DNA of 41,051 bases, taken from assembly GCA_938074445.1 (NCBI GenBank), contig CALJEK010000009.1:1-41051 (forward strand), in the 5' to 3' direction. This document shows positions 17,688-25,193 of the stretch, piece by piece. The position numbers and the translations under genes were made by a program. Position 1 is the stretch's first letter. Each line of letters opens with the position of its first letter. Source of the stretch: Candidatus Kryptoniota bacterium. GTDB lineage: Bacteria > Bacteroidota > Ignavibacteria > Kryptoniales > Kryptoniaceae. A model generated the notes under the pieces. It saw only the letters and a program-made list of their open reading frames with translations. It had not been told where the DNA came from and made no database searches.

Positions 17688-17819
17688 CTAAATAAAAAGC
17701 TCGCTCTCGTAATTTGATTCGTCCTTGTCAGTAGAAGACCACGCAAAGATAGCAATCAAAGCAGTGATCAAAATAATTGGAATAAGAACGATGAGCAAAA
17801 AATTAACTATTTTTTTCAC
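17688..17819 (-). CDS. Small single-pass membrane protein, 43 residues, unknown function
   Basis: A GTG start at 17819 opens 43 codons ending in TAG at 17688. Residues about 5-27 form one hydrophobic helix (FLLIVLIPIILITALIAIFA) and the tail is acidic and polar (TDKDESNYESELFI). The GTG overlaps the stop of the Nudix gene as GTGA, the same 4-base coupling used elsewhere in this operon, which is the best evidence that it is real. It might act as an assembly or regulatory peptide of the exopolysaccharide complex, but nothing in the sequence shows that. Confidence 0.6.
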   Translation of the reverse strand: MKKIVNFLLIVLIPIILITALIAIFAWSSTDKDESNYESELFI

Positions 17820-18244
17820 TTTGCTACCCCCTTTGTTTTCAGAAATTCATATGCCTTATTTAAAACATTTATGCTGTTTTTGTGTTTTATGTACTTAAGA
17901 GCCTCGTAAACGGTAACCCAAGCATAATCTTCATGCTCATGGGACAGCCTAACTTCCTTTTGTTCAGTCCTTGCAAGATAGTAATTCACAGTTTTGTAAA
18001 CTAAATTCCCACTCATTCTGTAATAATATCCCACTTTTTCTTTAAAACCGTCAATTATCTCAATTTGTTCAATCCCCGTTTCCTCAAATACTTCCCTTTT
18101 AACAGTTTCGAGTTCGGTCTCCCCTTCCTCAACATTTCCCTTCGGGAAATCCCAGTGCCCAAGACCATATTTTAAAATTAAAAACTTAAAATCTCCGTCC
18201 TCCACCCGATATATAACCGCTCCCGCTGAATGTTCACGAAGCAA
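17816..18244 (-). CDS. Nudix hydrolase (Ap4A/NTP pyrophosphohydrolase type)
   Basis: A 142-residue protein with a full Nudix box: G, then Glu after five residues, then REVFEETGI, spanning the GNVEEGETELE region and its downstream helix. WDFPKGNVE just ahead is typical of the Ap4A/diadenosine-hydrolase and general Nudix group. The start is TTG at 18244 with an A-rich leader; no in-frame ATG lies near. It is the first gene of the Pel-like run and joins the small membrane gene by GTGA. It may clear dinucleotides or nucleotide-sugar by-products, but no link with the polysaccharide is shown. It is divergent from the heptosyltransferase, with 63 bp between start codons. Confidence 0.9.
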   Translation of the reverse strand: MLREHSAGAVIYRVEDGDFKFLILKYGLGHWDFPKGNVEEGETELETVKREVFEETGIEQIEIIDGFKEKVGYYYRMSGNLVYKTVNYYLARTEQKEVRLSHEHEDYAWVTVYEALKYIKHKNSINVLNKAYEFLKTKGVAK

Positions 18245-18273
18245 TTTTCTTTTTCAAATTGTTTTTTTCTGTT

Positions 18274-18281
18274 TAAATTTG
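18274..18281 (+). promoter_or_regulatory. Candidate Bacteroidota-type -7 element for the heptosyltransferase
   Basis: TAAATTTG is an exact TAnnTTTG match, 26 bp upstream of the ATG at 18308, in the short divergent region. The upstream area is T-rich with no clear -33 TTTG at the usual spacing. The call rests on one short motif. Confidence 0.3.
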
Positions 18282-18307
18282 TCAAAAAAATTTCAAATTC
18301 ACAAAAA

Positions 18308-19357
18308 ATGAATCTTTTCAAAAAAATTCTCATAACACGCCTCAGATTTATCGGGGATATTGTGCTTACAACCCCTGTGATAAGAGCGGTGAGGAAGAGA
18401 TTTCCTAATTCATACATTGCTTACCTCGCCGATAAAAATGCCATCTCCCTACTTGAGAACAACCCGTATTTGGATGAATTAATCCCTTTTGATTTTTCTT
18501 GGAATCTTAGAGAACAAATTAATTTCATCAAAAGTTTAAGGGCAAAGAAGTTCGACCTTGTCATTGATTTATTTGGAAATCCAAGAAGTGCGATTTTGTC
18601 ATTTTTAAGCGGTGCAGAGACAAGAATTGGAGGGGAATTTGGCTGGAGAAAGTACCTTTACACACATCCGATACCAAGAAGCAAAGAAAGAAAAAATGCG
18701 ATTAAATTTCACCTTGATTATTTAAAGCCAATCGGAATAACACCCGACGAACCTTTATCTGATGAAGACATGAAAACCGAAATTTTTTTAAATAACGATG
18801 AAAAACGGTGGGCGAAAGACTATCTAAAAAGTAAGGGAATTGATTTTAACAAAAAAATAGTTGGAATTCATCCAGGGGCAACATGGCCAGCAAAGATGTG
18901 GCATAAAGAAAATTTTGCAGAACTTGCCGATAGAATTGCTTTAAAATTAAACGCCAATGTAATTATAACTCATTCCGAAAAAGAAACGGAACTTGCAATT
19001 GAAGTGTTTAACCTCACCTCAAGAAAAAATATATTCCTGCTTGATGCCTTAAGTTTGCGTCAACTCGCCAGCGTATTATCTCTATTAGACCTTTACATCT
19101 CAAATGATTGTGGTCCAATGCATATTTCAGTTGCAGTTGAAACTAAAACAATAGGAATTTTCGGACCTGGAGAAGAAGATATATGGTTTCCATACCCAAA
19201 CAGCAAGGGACATAAAGCGTTAAGGGTTGATGTTGAATGCCATCCATGTCATCTTAATTTTTGCAATAGGGAAGGGAAAGATTATATGAAGTGTATGAAA
19301 CTTTTAACTGTTGATATGGTTTTCGATGAGGTTACAAAATTATTAAAAAGGGGCTGA
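18308..19357 (+). CDS. GT9 ADP-heptose:LPS heptosyltransferase family protein
   Basis: A 349-residue GT-B enzyme. The N-terminus ILITRLRFIGDIVLTTPVIRA is the GT9 signature, followed by FDLVIDLFGNPRSA. The second half has VGIHPGATWPAKMWHKENFAEL, and the C-terminal nucleotide-binding loop is ISNDCGPMHISVAV. Family members add heptose to the lipopolysaccharide core at the inner face of the inner membrane. The start is ATG 18308; the frame stays open to 18230, but that stretch precedes the conserved start and overlaps the Nudix gene. A late CxxC (CHPCH) is also common in GT9 proteins. It is a single gene ending inside the shared terminator hairpin. The exact acceptor sugar is unknown. Confidence 0.9.
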   Translation: MNLFKKILITRLRFIGDIVLTTPVIRAVRKRFPNSYIAYLADKNAISLLENNPYLDELIPFDFSWNLREQINFIKSLRAKKFDLVIDLFGNPRSAILSFLSGAETRIGGEFGWRKYLYTHPIPRSKERKNAIKFHLDYLKPIGITPDEPLSDEDMKTEIFLNNDEKRWAKDYLKSKGIDFNKKIVGIHPGATWPAKMWHKENFAELADRIALKLNANVIITHSEKETELAIEVFNLTSRKNIFLLDALSLRQLASVLSLLDLYISNDCGPMHISVAVETKTIGIFGPGEEDIWFPYPNSKGHKALRVDVECHPCHLNFCNREGKDYMKCMKLLTVDMVFDEVTKLLKRG

Positions 19358-19370
19358 ATTATTCAGCCCC
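19350..19370. terminator. Bidirectional intrinsic terminator between convergent genes
   Basis: GGGGCTGAA, a three-base loop and TTCAGCCCC form a perfect 9-bp stem. Read on the minus strand it is followed by CTTTTTAATAATTTT, a good U-tract, so it should end the oxidoreductase operon well. On plus the following bases are poor in T, and the stop of the heptosyltransferase lies inside the stem. Confidence 0.8.
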
Positions 19371-19390
19371 TTCAAGAGGGTTTAAAAAAT

Positions 19391-20818
19391 TTACACGACA
19401 AATTCCATCCCGGCTTCAACTGCTTTTCTATTTAACTCATTAAACTCTTTTCTTTTAACCATTATGTCAAGAGCATCAAAGATGCTTTCTTTAGTTAATA
19501 TGCCGGTATACCCGATGTAAGCACCTATCATTACCATATTCGCGACTTTGGTTGAACCAAGGTCATCTGCAATTTTGGTTGCGGGCACTGCAACAACTTC
19601 GACATCTTTTCTTGAAGGTTCAATATCAATTAAGGAATTATCATAAAATATAACTCCACCTGGTTTAACAGTTCCCTCAAACTTTTCAAGCGATGGTCTA
19701 TTCATGACGATCAATACAGTTGGGATTGACACAAGAGGTGAAGCGATCTCGGACTCAGATATATTCACATGGCAATTTGCCGTCCCACCTCTCATTTCAG
19801 GTCCATAAGATGGAAGCCAAGAAACATGATACTCCTCAAGCATACCTGCCTGGGCAAGGACAAGTCCAAGCAGAAGTATCCCTTGACCGCCGAAGCCAGC
19901 TATTTTTATCTTCGGGTTTTTATACTTTTCAGCGATGGTGTTTCTTTGATATTTCTTCACCTGTGTAACTTCAGAACCGTTAACTCCAATTGCCTTTTTA
20001 ATATCTTCCGCCGTTAAAATTTTTTTCTCAAATTTTACAGGTTCAACTTTATCGGAAATATCCTTAAAGACGCCAAGCGGGAAATATTTCGTCATAACTT
20101 CATTTATCCATTTCTCCGCATCTGGTGGGTTCATCCCCCAACCTGTTGGACAAGTGGAGAGCGCCTCCACAAAAGCAAATCCCTTCCCTTCAACTTGAAT
20201 TTGAATTGCTTTTCTAACTGCTTTTCTTGCTTTTGCCATATTTTTTGCGTCCGTCAAAGCCACTCGCTCAACGTAAACAGGCGCATCAAGCGTCGCTATC
20301 AACTCAGCCATTCTCAGCGGGTAACCTTCATTGTGAATATCCCTCCCCCGTGGTGTTGTAGTTGTCTTCATGCCAGGAAGAGTAGTTGGCGCCATTTGCC
20401 CGCCGGTCATACCGTATATTGCATTATTTACAAAGAAAACAGTTATGTGTTCTCCTCTATTCGCTGCATGTAAAATCTCATTCCCACCAATTGCTGCAAG
20501 ATCACCATCGCCTTGATAACTTATAACTATGCTATGAGGATGAACGCGCTTAATTCCAGTTGCAACCGCTGGAGCTCTACCGTGAGCGACCTGAATATGT
20601 CCTGTGTCAAAATAATAATAGAGAAAAACTGAACAACCAACTGGATTGATAATTATAACTCTATCTTGAATTCCCAAATCTTCGATCGCTTCTGCTATTA
20701 ACTTATGTAATTTCCCATGCCCACAGCCTGGGCAGTAATGTGTATTTATTTTATCTGCATCCGGTTTCCTTGTAAAAACTTCATAAAAAGTGCTGGGTTT
20801 TTTTAATATTGTTGTCAT
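19391..20818 (-). CDS. 2-oxoacid:ferredoxin oxidoreductase, beta-gamma fusion
   Basis: A cytoplasmic subunit of 475 residues joining two usual proteins. Residues 1-250 are the thiamine-diphosphate-binding beta subunit: HYCPGCGHG, the TPP motif GDGDLAAIGGNE with downstream NNAIYGMTGGQ, and STCPTGWGMNP. Residues about 290-475 are the gamma subunit: KIAGFGGQGILLLG, YGPEMRGGTANC and NRPSLEKF. With the alpha gene at 20828-21904 and the ferredoxin subunit at 21974-22237 it makes a complete enzyme that oxidatively decarboxylates a 2-oxoacid to acyl-CoA and reduces ferredoxin. The VorB-like alpha suggests branched-chain 2-oxoacids, but 2-oxoglutarate cannot be excluded. A good Shine-Dalgarno (GAGGTGA) lies before the ATG, 9 bp after the alpha stop. 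Confidence 0.92.
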   Translation of the reverse strand: MTTILKKPSTFYEVFTRKPDADKINTHYCPGCGHGKLHKLIAEAIEDLGIQDRVIIINPVGCSVFLYYYFDTGHIQVAHGRAPAVATGIKRVHPHSIVISYQGDGDLAAIGGNEILHAANRGEHITVFFVNNAIYGMTGGQMAPTTLPGMKTTTTPRGRDIHNEGYPLRMAELIATLDAPVYVERVALTDAKNMAKARKAVRKAIQIQVEGKGFAFVEALSTCPTGWGMNPPDAEKWINEVMTKYFPLGVFKDISDKVEPVKFEKKILTAEDIKKAIGVNGSEVTQVKKYQRNTIAEKYKNPKIKIAGFGGQGILLLGLVLAQAGMLEEYHVSWLPSYGPEMRGGTANCHVNISESEIASPLVSIPTVLIVMNRPSLEKFEGTVKPGGVIFYDNSLIDIEPSRKDVEVVAVPATKIADDLGSTKVANMVMIGAYIGYTGILTKESIFDALDIMVKRKEFNELNRKAVEAGMEFVV

Positions 20819-20827
20819 CTTATCACC

Positions 20828-21904
20828 TCACCTTTGATGTTCAATTTCTTTTTCAGTCTCCTCAAAAACAGATTTGACTTGCTCAATAATTTCTTCAGCG
20901 GATGGCACCATACCACCACATCTACCATAAAACTTAACCTCACGCATTCCATTTAAAGCAAGTTTCACATCGTCAACCATTTGACCGGTGCTTAACTCGA
21001 CAACGAAAAATATCTGAGCAGTTTTAGCAAGATCCCTGATCTTCTCTTCAGGAAATGGGAACAAAGTTATTGGTCTTAATAAACCAATTTTATACCCATC
21101 TTCCCTCATTGTATCAACAACGCTTTTTAAAATTCTTGAGACTATCCCATAACCAATAAGGATAACCTCAGCGTCATCAACTTTATACGCTTCATACCTT
21201 ACCTCTTCCCTTTTAATACGCTCATACTTCTTCTTTAATTTCAAATTGTGTTGTTCTAATTCCTCCGGAGCAAGATAGATCGATGTTATAAGATTATGTC
21301 TTGTCTCTGCGGTTCCATCAACGCACCATGTTTTATCAATTTGCGGAAGCTTCGGCTCAGGAAATTCAACTGGTTCAACCATTTGCCCAATAAATCCATC
21401 TGCGAGGACGTAAACTGGTGTTCTGTATTTTTCGGCAAGATCAAACGCAAGGTAAGTTAAATCGCACATTTCCTGAACAGAATTAGGAGCGAGGACTATA
21501 ACTTTGTAATTCCCATGTCCTCCACCCTTAACAACTTGATAATAATCTCCTTGTTCCGGCGCTATATTGCCAAGTCCCGGACCACCCCGCATAATATCGA
21601 CTATAACCATTGGCAATTCTGCTCCTGCTGCATATGAGACTCCTTCCTGCATTAAGCTTATCCCGGGGCTTGATGATGCGGTCATTGCTCTTACACCGCC
21701 ACTTGCTGCTCCGAAAAGCATATTAATTGCTGCAACTTCACTTTCTGCTTGAATGAAAACCCCACCAACCTCAGGCATTAGAAGCGAAGCTGCCTCGGCT
21801 ATTTCACTTGCTGGTGTAATTGGATATCCGAAAAATGCCCTGCAACCCGCTAAAATTGCTCCCCTTACAACCGCCTCATTTCCTTTCATTAATTGCTTCG
21901 GCAT
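20828..21904 (-). CDS. vorB: 2-oxoacid:ferredoxin oxidoreductase alpha subunit, VorB/KorA type
   Basis: A 358-residue subunit. [20 protein letters not shown] and [12 protein letters not shown] open the pyrimidine-binding domain, followed by [19 protein letters not shown]. Next comes [19 protein letters not shown], and a C-terminal domain with the [15 protein letters not shown] strand pattern closes it. The family transfers electrons from 2-oxoacids to ferredoxin together with the beta-gamma fusion. It starts at ATG 21904, about 70 bp after the ferredoxin subunit, with a small hairpin in that gap. The substrate call (branched-chain oxoacid) is by resemblance to VorB only. Confidence 0.9.
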   Translation of the reverse strand: MPKQLMKGNEAVVRGAILAGCRAFFGYPITPASEIAEAASLLMPEVGGVFIQAESEVAAINMLFGAASGGVRAMTASSSPGISLMQEGVSYAAGAELPMVIVDIMRGGPGLGNIAPEQGDYYQVVKGGGHGNYKVIVLAPNSVQEMCDLTYLAFDLAEKYRTPVYVLADGFIGQMVEPVEFPEPKLPQIDKTWCVDGTAETRHNLITSIYLAPEELEQHNLKLKKKYERIKREEVRYEAYKVDDAEVILIGYGIVSRILKSVVDTMREDGYKIGLLRPITLFPFPEEKIRDLAKTAQIFFVVELSTGQMVDDVKLALNGMREVKFYGRCGGMVPSAEEIIEQVKSVFEETEKEIEHQR

Positions 21905-21940
21905 TTCCTGAAAATTCCTTTTTTGTTTTTCTTTTCAACC

Positions 21941-21955
21941 GCCGACCTTATCGGC
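21941..21955 (-). other. Small intercistronic hairpin
   Basis: GCCGA and TCGGC flank a five-base loop between the ferredoxin-subunit and alpha-subunit genes. No U-tract follows in the direction of transcription, so it is more likely an RNA-processing or stability hairpin than a terminator. Confidence 0.35.
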
Positions 21956-21973
21956 AGTTTTCAAATAAATTTT

Positions 21974-22237
21974 TCAGTTAAAGGATTTTAGAATTTCCTC
22001 ATCAACAATTGCACCGCGCTTATAAACAGTTATAGCCCCTGGTTCAGGGCAAGCGTAAAAACAAACTCCACAGCCAGTGCAACCATCCCCTGTATATTCC
22101 GCATAATGATAACCGCGCGAATTAAACTTATCTGAAATTTTTAAAACATCAACTGGGCATGTTTCAATGCAAAGAGTACAACCCTTGCATTGTTCCTTGT
22201 TAATTTTAATAAAAGCCTTTTGAAGTGTTATTTGCAT
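21974..22237 (-). CDS. vorD: Ferredoxin-type (delta) subunit of 2-oxoacid oxidoreductase, 2x[4Fe-4S]
   Basis: An 87-residue protein with two cluster motifs: [14 protein letters not shown] (about 17-30) and [16 protein letters not shown] (about 53-68). It accepts electrons from the alpha/beta-gamma enzyme encoded just downstream. It starts at ATG 22237 behind a strong GGAGGG Shine-Dalgarno and lies 18 bp after the 107-residue hypothetical gene. The first Cys motif is of the usual CxxCxxCxxxCP form and the second has an extra spacing (ACPEPGA), as in VorD/KorD proteins. Confidence 0.92.
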   Translation of the reverse strand: MQITLQKAFIKINKEQCKGCTLCIETCPVDVLKISDKFNSRGYHYAEYTGDGCTGCGVCFYACPEPGAITVYKRGAIVDEEILKSFN

Positions 22238-22255
22238 TTTCCCTCCATCTCATTT

Positions 22256-22579
22256 TTAAATCCAAAGGTCAATTTCATGCTCCTTTCTCTGAGACAAACG
22301 AATGTTCCCCTTTGCCTTGTTCAAAATTTCTTTCACCGTTTCGATCCCTTCAATTATCTTATCAAGCTCCTCCCCAATCAAATCGATATAAACTTTTTTA
22401 TCTTTTTTCTTGCTTGTACTCATATCTACAACATGAGCCCATATTTCATCGGTCTTGCTCTCGATTTCCCCAAGCTCCTTTATCGCCTGATTTATCAAAA
22501 GTATTACCTCCTCCTTTGAAGTCCTTTTGAAGTACTTTCTGACTCTCTGAATGCGCTCGGTGATGTTAAAATTTCTCAT
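22256..22579 (-). CDS. Small helical protein of unknown function heading the oxidoreductase operon
   Basis: 107 residues from ATG 22579, or 115 from an upstream GTG at 22603. It is rich in Lys, Glu and Ile with heptad-like hydrophobics (LINQAIKELGEIESKTDEIW; LDKIIEGIETVKEIL), suggesting two long helices or a coiled coil. There is no signal peptide, membrane helix or Cys. It precedes the ferredoxin subunit by 18 bp and is likely co-transcribed. I do not recognise it and cannot say whether it regulates or assembles the enzyme. Confidence 0.6.
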   Translation of the reverse strand: MRNFNITERIQRVRKYFKRTSKEEVILLINQAIKELGEIESKTDEIWAHVVDMSTSKKKDKKVYIDLIGEELDKIIEGIETVKEILNKAKGNIRLSQRKEHEIDLWI

Positions 22580-22813
22580 CGTGATTTGAGGTTTATTTTT
22601 CACTTTTTAATATAACTTCATTTCAGGTAAAAAGCAAACGCTGTGCCAAGCAAACTTTACATTAAATTAGCCAAAGAAAGGACTTAAAAATTTTCTCTTG
22701 TTCAAAAATGCCACATTAATAACCTCGATTGGCAAAAACTCTGACAGCCGATCAATTTGAAATAACGAAATAAATTCATAAATTTTTTAAAAAATTAGAC
22801 GAGCGAAGTAATT

Positions 22814-23839
22814 ATGGCTAATAGCAAAATTAAAGAGCAGATATTGCGCACTTTGTCTTCGGGTGGAAAAACCTTTTGGGAAATATTTAACAGACAGGAT
22901 GGCACTTTAAAAGAAGTTTATCAAGTGATGAGAAAACTCTTAAAGGATAACATCATAAAAAGAGAGGGTGAAAAGTTTTACCTTAATGGTCAAATACAGA
23001 TAAAATCCTACCCAGATCCAAGATGCGAACATTGTCGTGGTGGTATTCAAATAAAGGGCGAATATTTAAAAATTCTCGAAACCTACAAGAACATTGTTAA
23101 AAATCGCCCTCTACCATCAATTGAGTATGATCAAGGTTTCATAAGTGCTGAAGACGCAGTAAGGCGAGCAATTTTCATGTATGAAAGAGGCGACATTGAA
23201 AATAAAGCAATATTCATCCTTGGTGATGATGACCTTGTAAGTATAGCGATAGCTTTGCTTGGGGTCGCAAAAAAGATAACCGTCCTTGAAATTGATAAAA
23301 GATTAACAGACTTCATAAACGATGTATCAAAAGAATATAACTTTAACATAACAACCATAACTCACGATGTCCTCGATTCATTCCCAAGGAGAGAAATGAA
23401 TAAATACGACACATTTTTAACAGACCCCGTTGAGACGCTTCAAGGTTTCATCCTTTTCATATATAGATGCATGCAAGCTCTAAAAAAGAAAAATTCCGTC
23501 GGATACTTCGGCTTAACCCACATCGAAGCAAATCTTAAAAAATGGCATTATATACAAAAGTTCATTCTTTCAACAGGAATGGCTATAACGGATATAATTC
23601 GCGATTTCTCATACTACCCCGAAGACGAAAATCAATGGGTTGACAACTACAACTATTATTTGATCAATAAAAAATTTAAAATCGGGATACCGAATACTAA
23701 CTGGTTTAGATCCTCCTTCTTCAGGATAGAAGCATACGACAAAATTAAACTTAAAAAACTACCTCGCCTGAAATCACCCCATGAACTTTACGTTGATGAT
23801 GAAGCTTGGTGCACAGTTGAATATGATAGCTGGAAGTAA
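22814..23839 (+). CDS. bpsA: Branched-chain polyamine synthase, N4-bis(aminopropyl)spermidine synthase (BpsA)
   Basis: A cytoplasmic aminopropyltransferase of 341 residues that adds two aminopropyl groups to spermidine N4 using decarboxylated S-adenosylmethionine. A winged-helix-like N-terminal part (about 5-60) comes first. Then a CEHC pair (Cys71, Cys74) and YDQGFISAEDAVRRAIFMYERGD lead into the Rossmann motif ILGDDDLVSIAIALLG (Asp138-Asp140). Later come EIDKR, DPVETLQG and GYFGLTHIEA. These are the marks of the BpsA/DUF43 family, known from Thermococcus and Thermus, where branched polyamines help survival at high temperature. It is a single gene, divergent from the oxidoreductase operon and convergent with hflX (4 bp apart). 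It is the clearest hint of thermophily in the window. Confidence 0.92.
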   Translation: MANSKIKEQILRTLSSGGKTFWEIFNRQDGTLKEVYQVMRKLLKDNIIKREGEKFYLNGQIQIKSYPDPRCEHCRGGIQIKGEYLKILETYKNIVKNRPLPSIEYDQGFISAEDAVRRAIFMYERGDIENKAIFILGDDDLVSIAIALLGVAKKITVLEIDKRLTDFINDVSKEYNFNITTITHDVLDSFPRREMNKYDTFLTDPVETLQGFILFIYRCMQALKKKNSVGYFGLTHIEANLKKWHYIQKFILSTGMAITDIIRDFSYYPEDENQWVDNYNYYLINKKFKIGIPNTNWFRSSFFRIEAYDKIKLKKLPRLKSPHELYVDDEAWCTVEYDSWK

Positions 23840-23843
23840 AATC

Positions 23844-25103
23844 TCAAGTTGAGATATATGCGGAAATTTTTGGAAGATATCTTTTTTCAACTTTGATTTT
23901 AAACGTTATATAATCATCGTCATACTTAACATCAAGAACTTCCCCAAATTTATAGATAAGCGACATAGCTTCGGAATTTGAAGCATTAACTTTTCCCGTT
24001 ATTTCAACATAATAGTCATCTATTAACTGGAGAATTTTCTCTTTCAACGCCTGAATGTTCACCCCACGAGATGCGGATATAAAAACAGCGTTTTCATATT
24101 CATTCGCAAGAGTATAAATTAAGCTTCTATCTTCCAGCTTATCTATCTTGTTGAACGCGATAATTGTTGGCTTATCAAGTGCTTTAAGCTCTTCAAGCGT
24201 TTCTTCAACAACTTTTATCTGCTCTCTAAAATTAGGAGCTGATATGTCAACAACATGAATTAAAATGTCTGCTTCGATAATTTCATCAAGCGTTGATTTA
24301 AAGGATGCAACAAGATGATGCGGTAATTTCCTTATGAAACCAACTGTATCAGTTATCAGAACTTTTCTAGTTGGAGAAAATTTGATAACCCGAGTTGTCG
24401 CATCGAGTGTTGCGAAGAGTTTATCTTCAACATAAACATTTGCATTAGCGATCACATTTAAAAGCGTTGATTTACCAGCGTTTGTATAGCCAACAAGGGC
24501 AACCTTGAAAATATCACGTCTACCTTTCCTTTGAACTTTTCTTTGATTATCAATTTCGCCTAATTTTCTCCTCAAAATTGCAATTTTTCTTTTTATAAGT
24601 CGTCTATCCGTTTCAAGTTGCGTTTCACCAGGTCCCTTTGTCCCTATGCCACCATATTGCTTAGAAAGATGTCGCCATCTACCAGTCAATCTTGGCAATA
24701 AATATTCAAGTTGGGCAAGCTCAACTTGTATCTTTGCAGGTGCTGTCCTCGCATGGGATGCAAATATATCAAGTATAAGTGTTGTCCTGTCTATGATTTT
24801 GCAATTTATTATATCCTCGAGATTTCTAATCTGAACCCCCGACAAGTCGTCATCAAAAATCACCAAATCAATTTTCTCATCTTCGACGATTTTAGCTATC
24901 TGCTCAGCTTTACCTCTTCCGATGAAAAAGGCTGGATCTGGTTTCTCCCTTTCTTGATAAATTCTACAAACTACATCAGCCCCCGCTGTATCGGCAAGCA
25001 ATTCAAGTTCGTCGAGATATTCCTCAACTTGCGCTTTTGTCTGATGCGGAAAAATTACGCCAACTATAATTGCTCTTTCCCGTTCCGCTTTACGATCTGC
25101 CAA
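23844..25103 (-). CDS. hflX: GTPase HflX
   Basis: A 419-residue ribosome-associated GTPase. The N-terminal HflX domain has FIGRGKAEQI and DLSGVQIRNLED, then GPGETQLETDRRLI, the hallmark linker helix. The G domain has G1 GYTNAGKST (205-213), G2 near TLDATTR, G3 DTVG (252-255) and G4 NKID (318-321). HflX splits stalled or heat-damaged ribosomes in other bacteria. A C-terminal domain of about 60 residues ends it. The start is TTG at 25103; no in-frame ATG is nearby and no clear Shine-Dalgarno is seen. It lies 90 bp downstream of the patatin gene and may share its transcript. Confidence 0.95.
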   Translation of the reverse strand: MADRKAERERAIIVGVIFPHQTKAQVEEYLDELELLADTAGADVVCRIYQEREKPDPAFFIGRGKAEQIAKIVEDEKIDLVIFDDDLSGVQIRNLEDIINCKIIDRTTLILDIFASHARTAPAKIQVELAQLEYLLPRLTGRWRHLSKQYGGIGTKGPGETQLETDRRLIKRKIAILRRKLGEIDNQRKVQRKGRRDIFKVALVGYTNAGKSTLLNVIANANVYVEDKLFATLDATTRVIKFSPTRKVLITDTVGFIRKLPHHLVASFKSTLDEIIEADILIHVVDISAPNFREQIKVVEETLEELKALDKPTIIAFNKIDKLEDRSLIYTLANEYENAVFISASRGVNIQALKEKILQLIDDYYVEITGKVNASNSEAMSLIYKFGEVLDVKYDDDYITFKIKVEKRYLPKISAYIST

Positions 25104-25193
25104 AATTTTTAGAATTTTTCCATATTTGTTTTTGTTACCGTTTATAATTTAAAAAACATTTTCAAGAAATCAAGTTCCAAAAAACTCAACCTC

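Noticed and set aside
18230..18307. N-terminal extension of the heptosyltransferase from 18230
   Set aside because: The conserved GT9 N-terminus begins at 18308; the earlier part overlaps the divergent Nudix start and a candidate promoter.
23840..23854. Short inverted repeat between bpsA and hflX as a terminator
   Set aside because: The stem is about 5 bp, A/T-rich and has no U-tract on either side; too weak to call.
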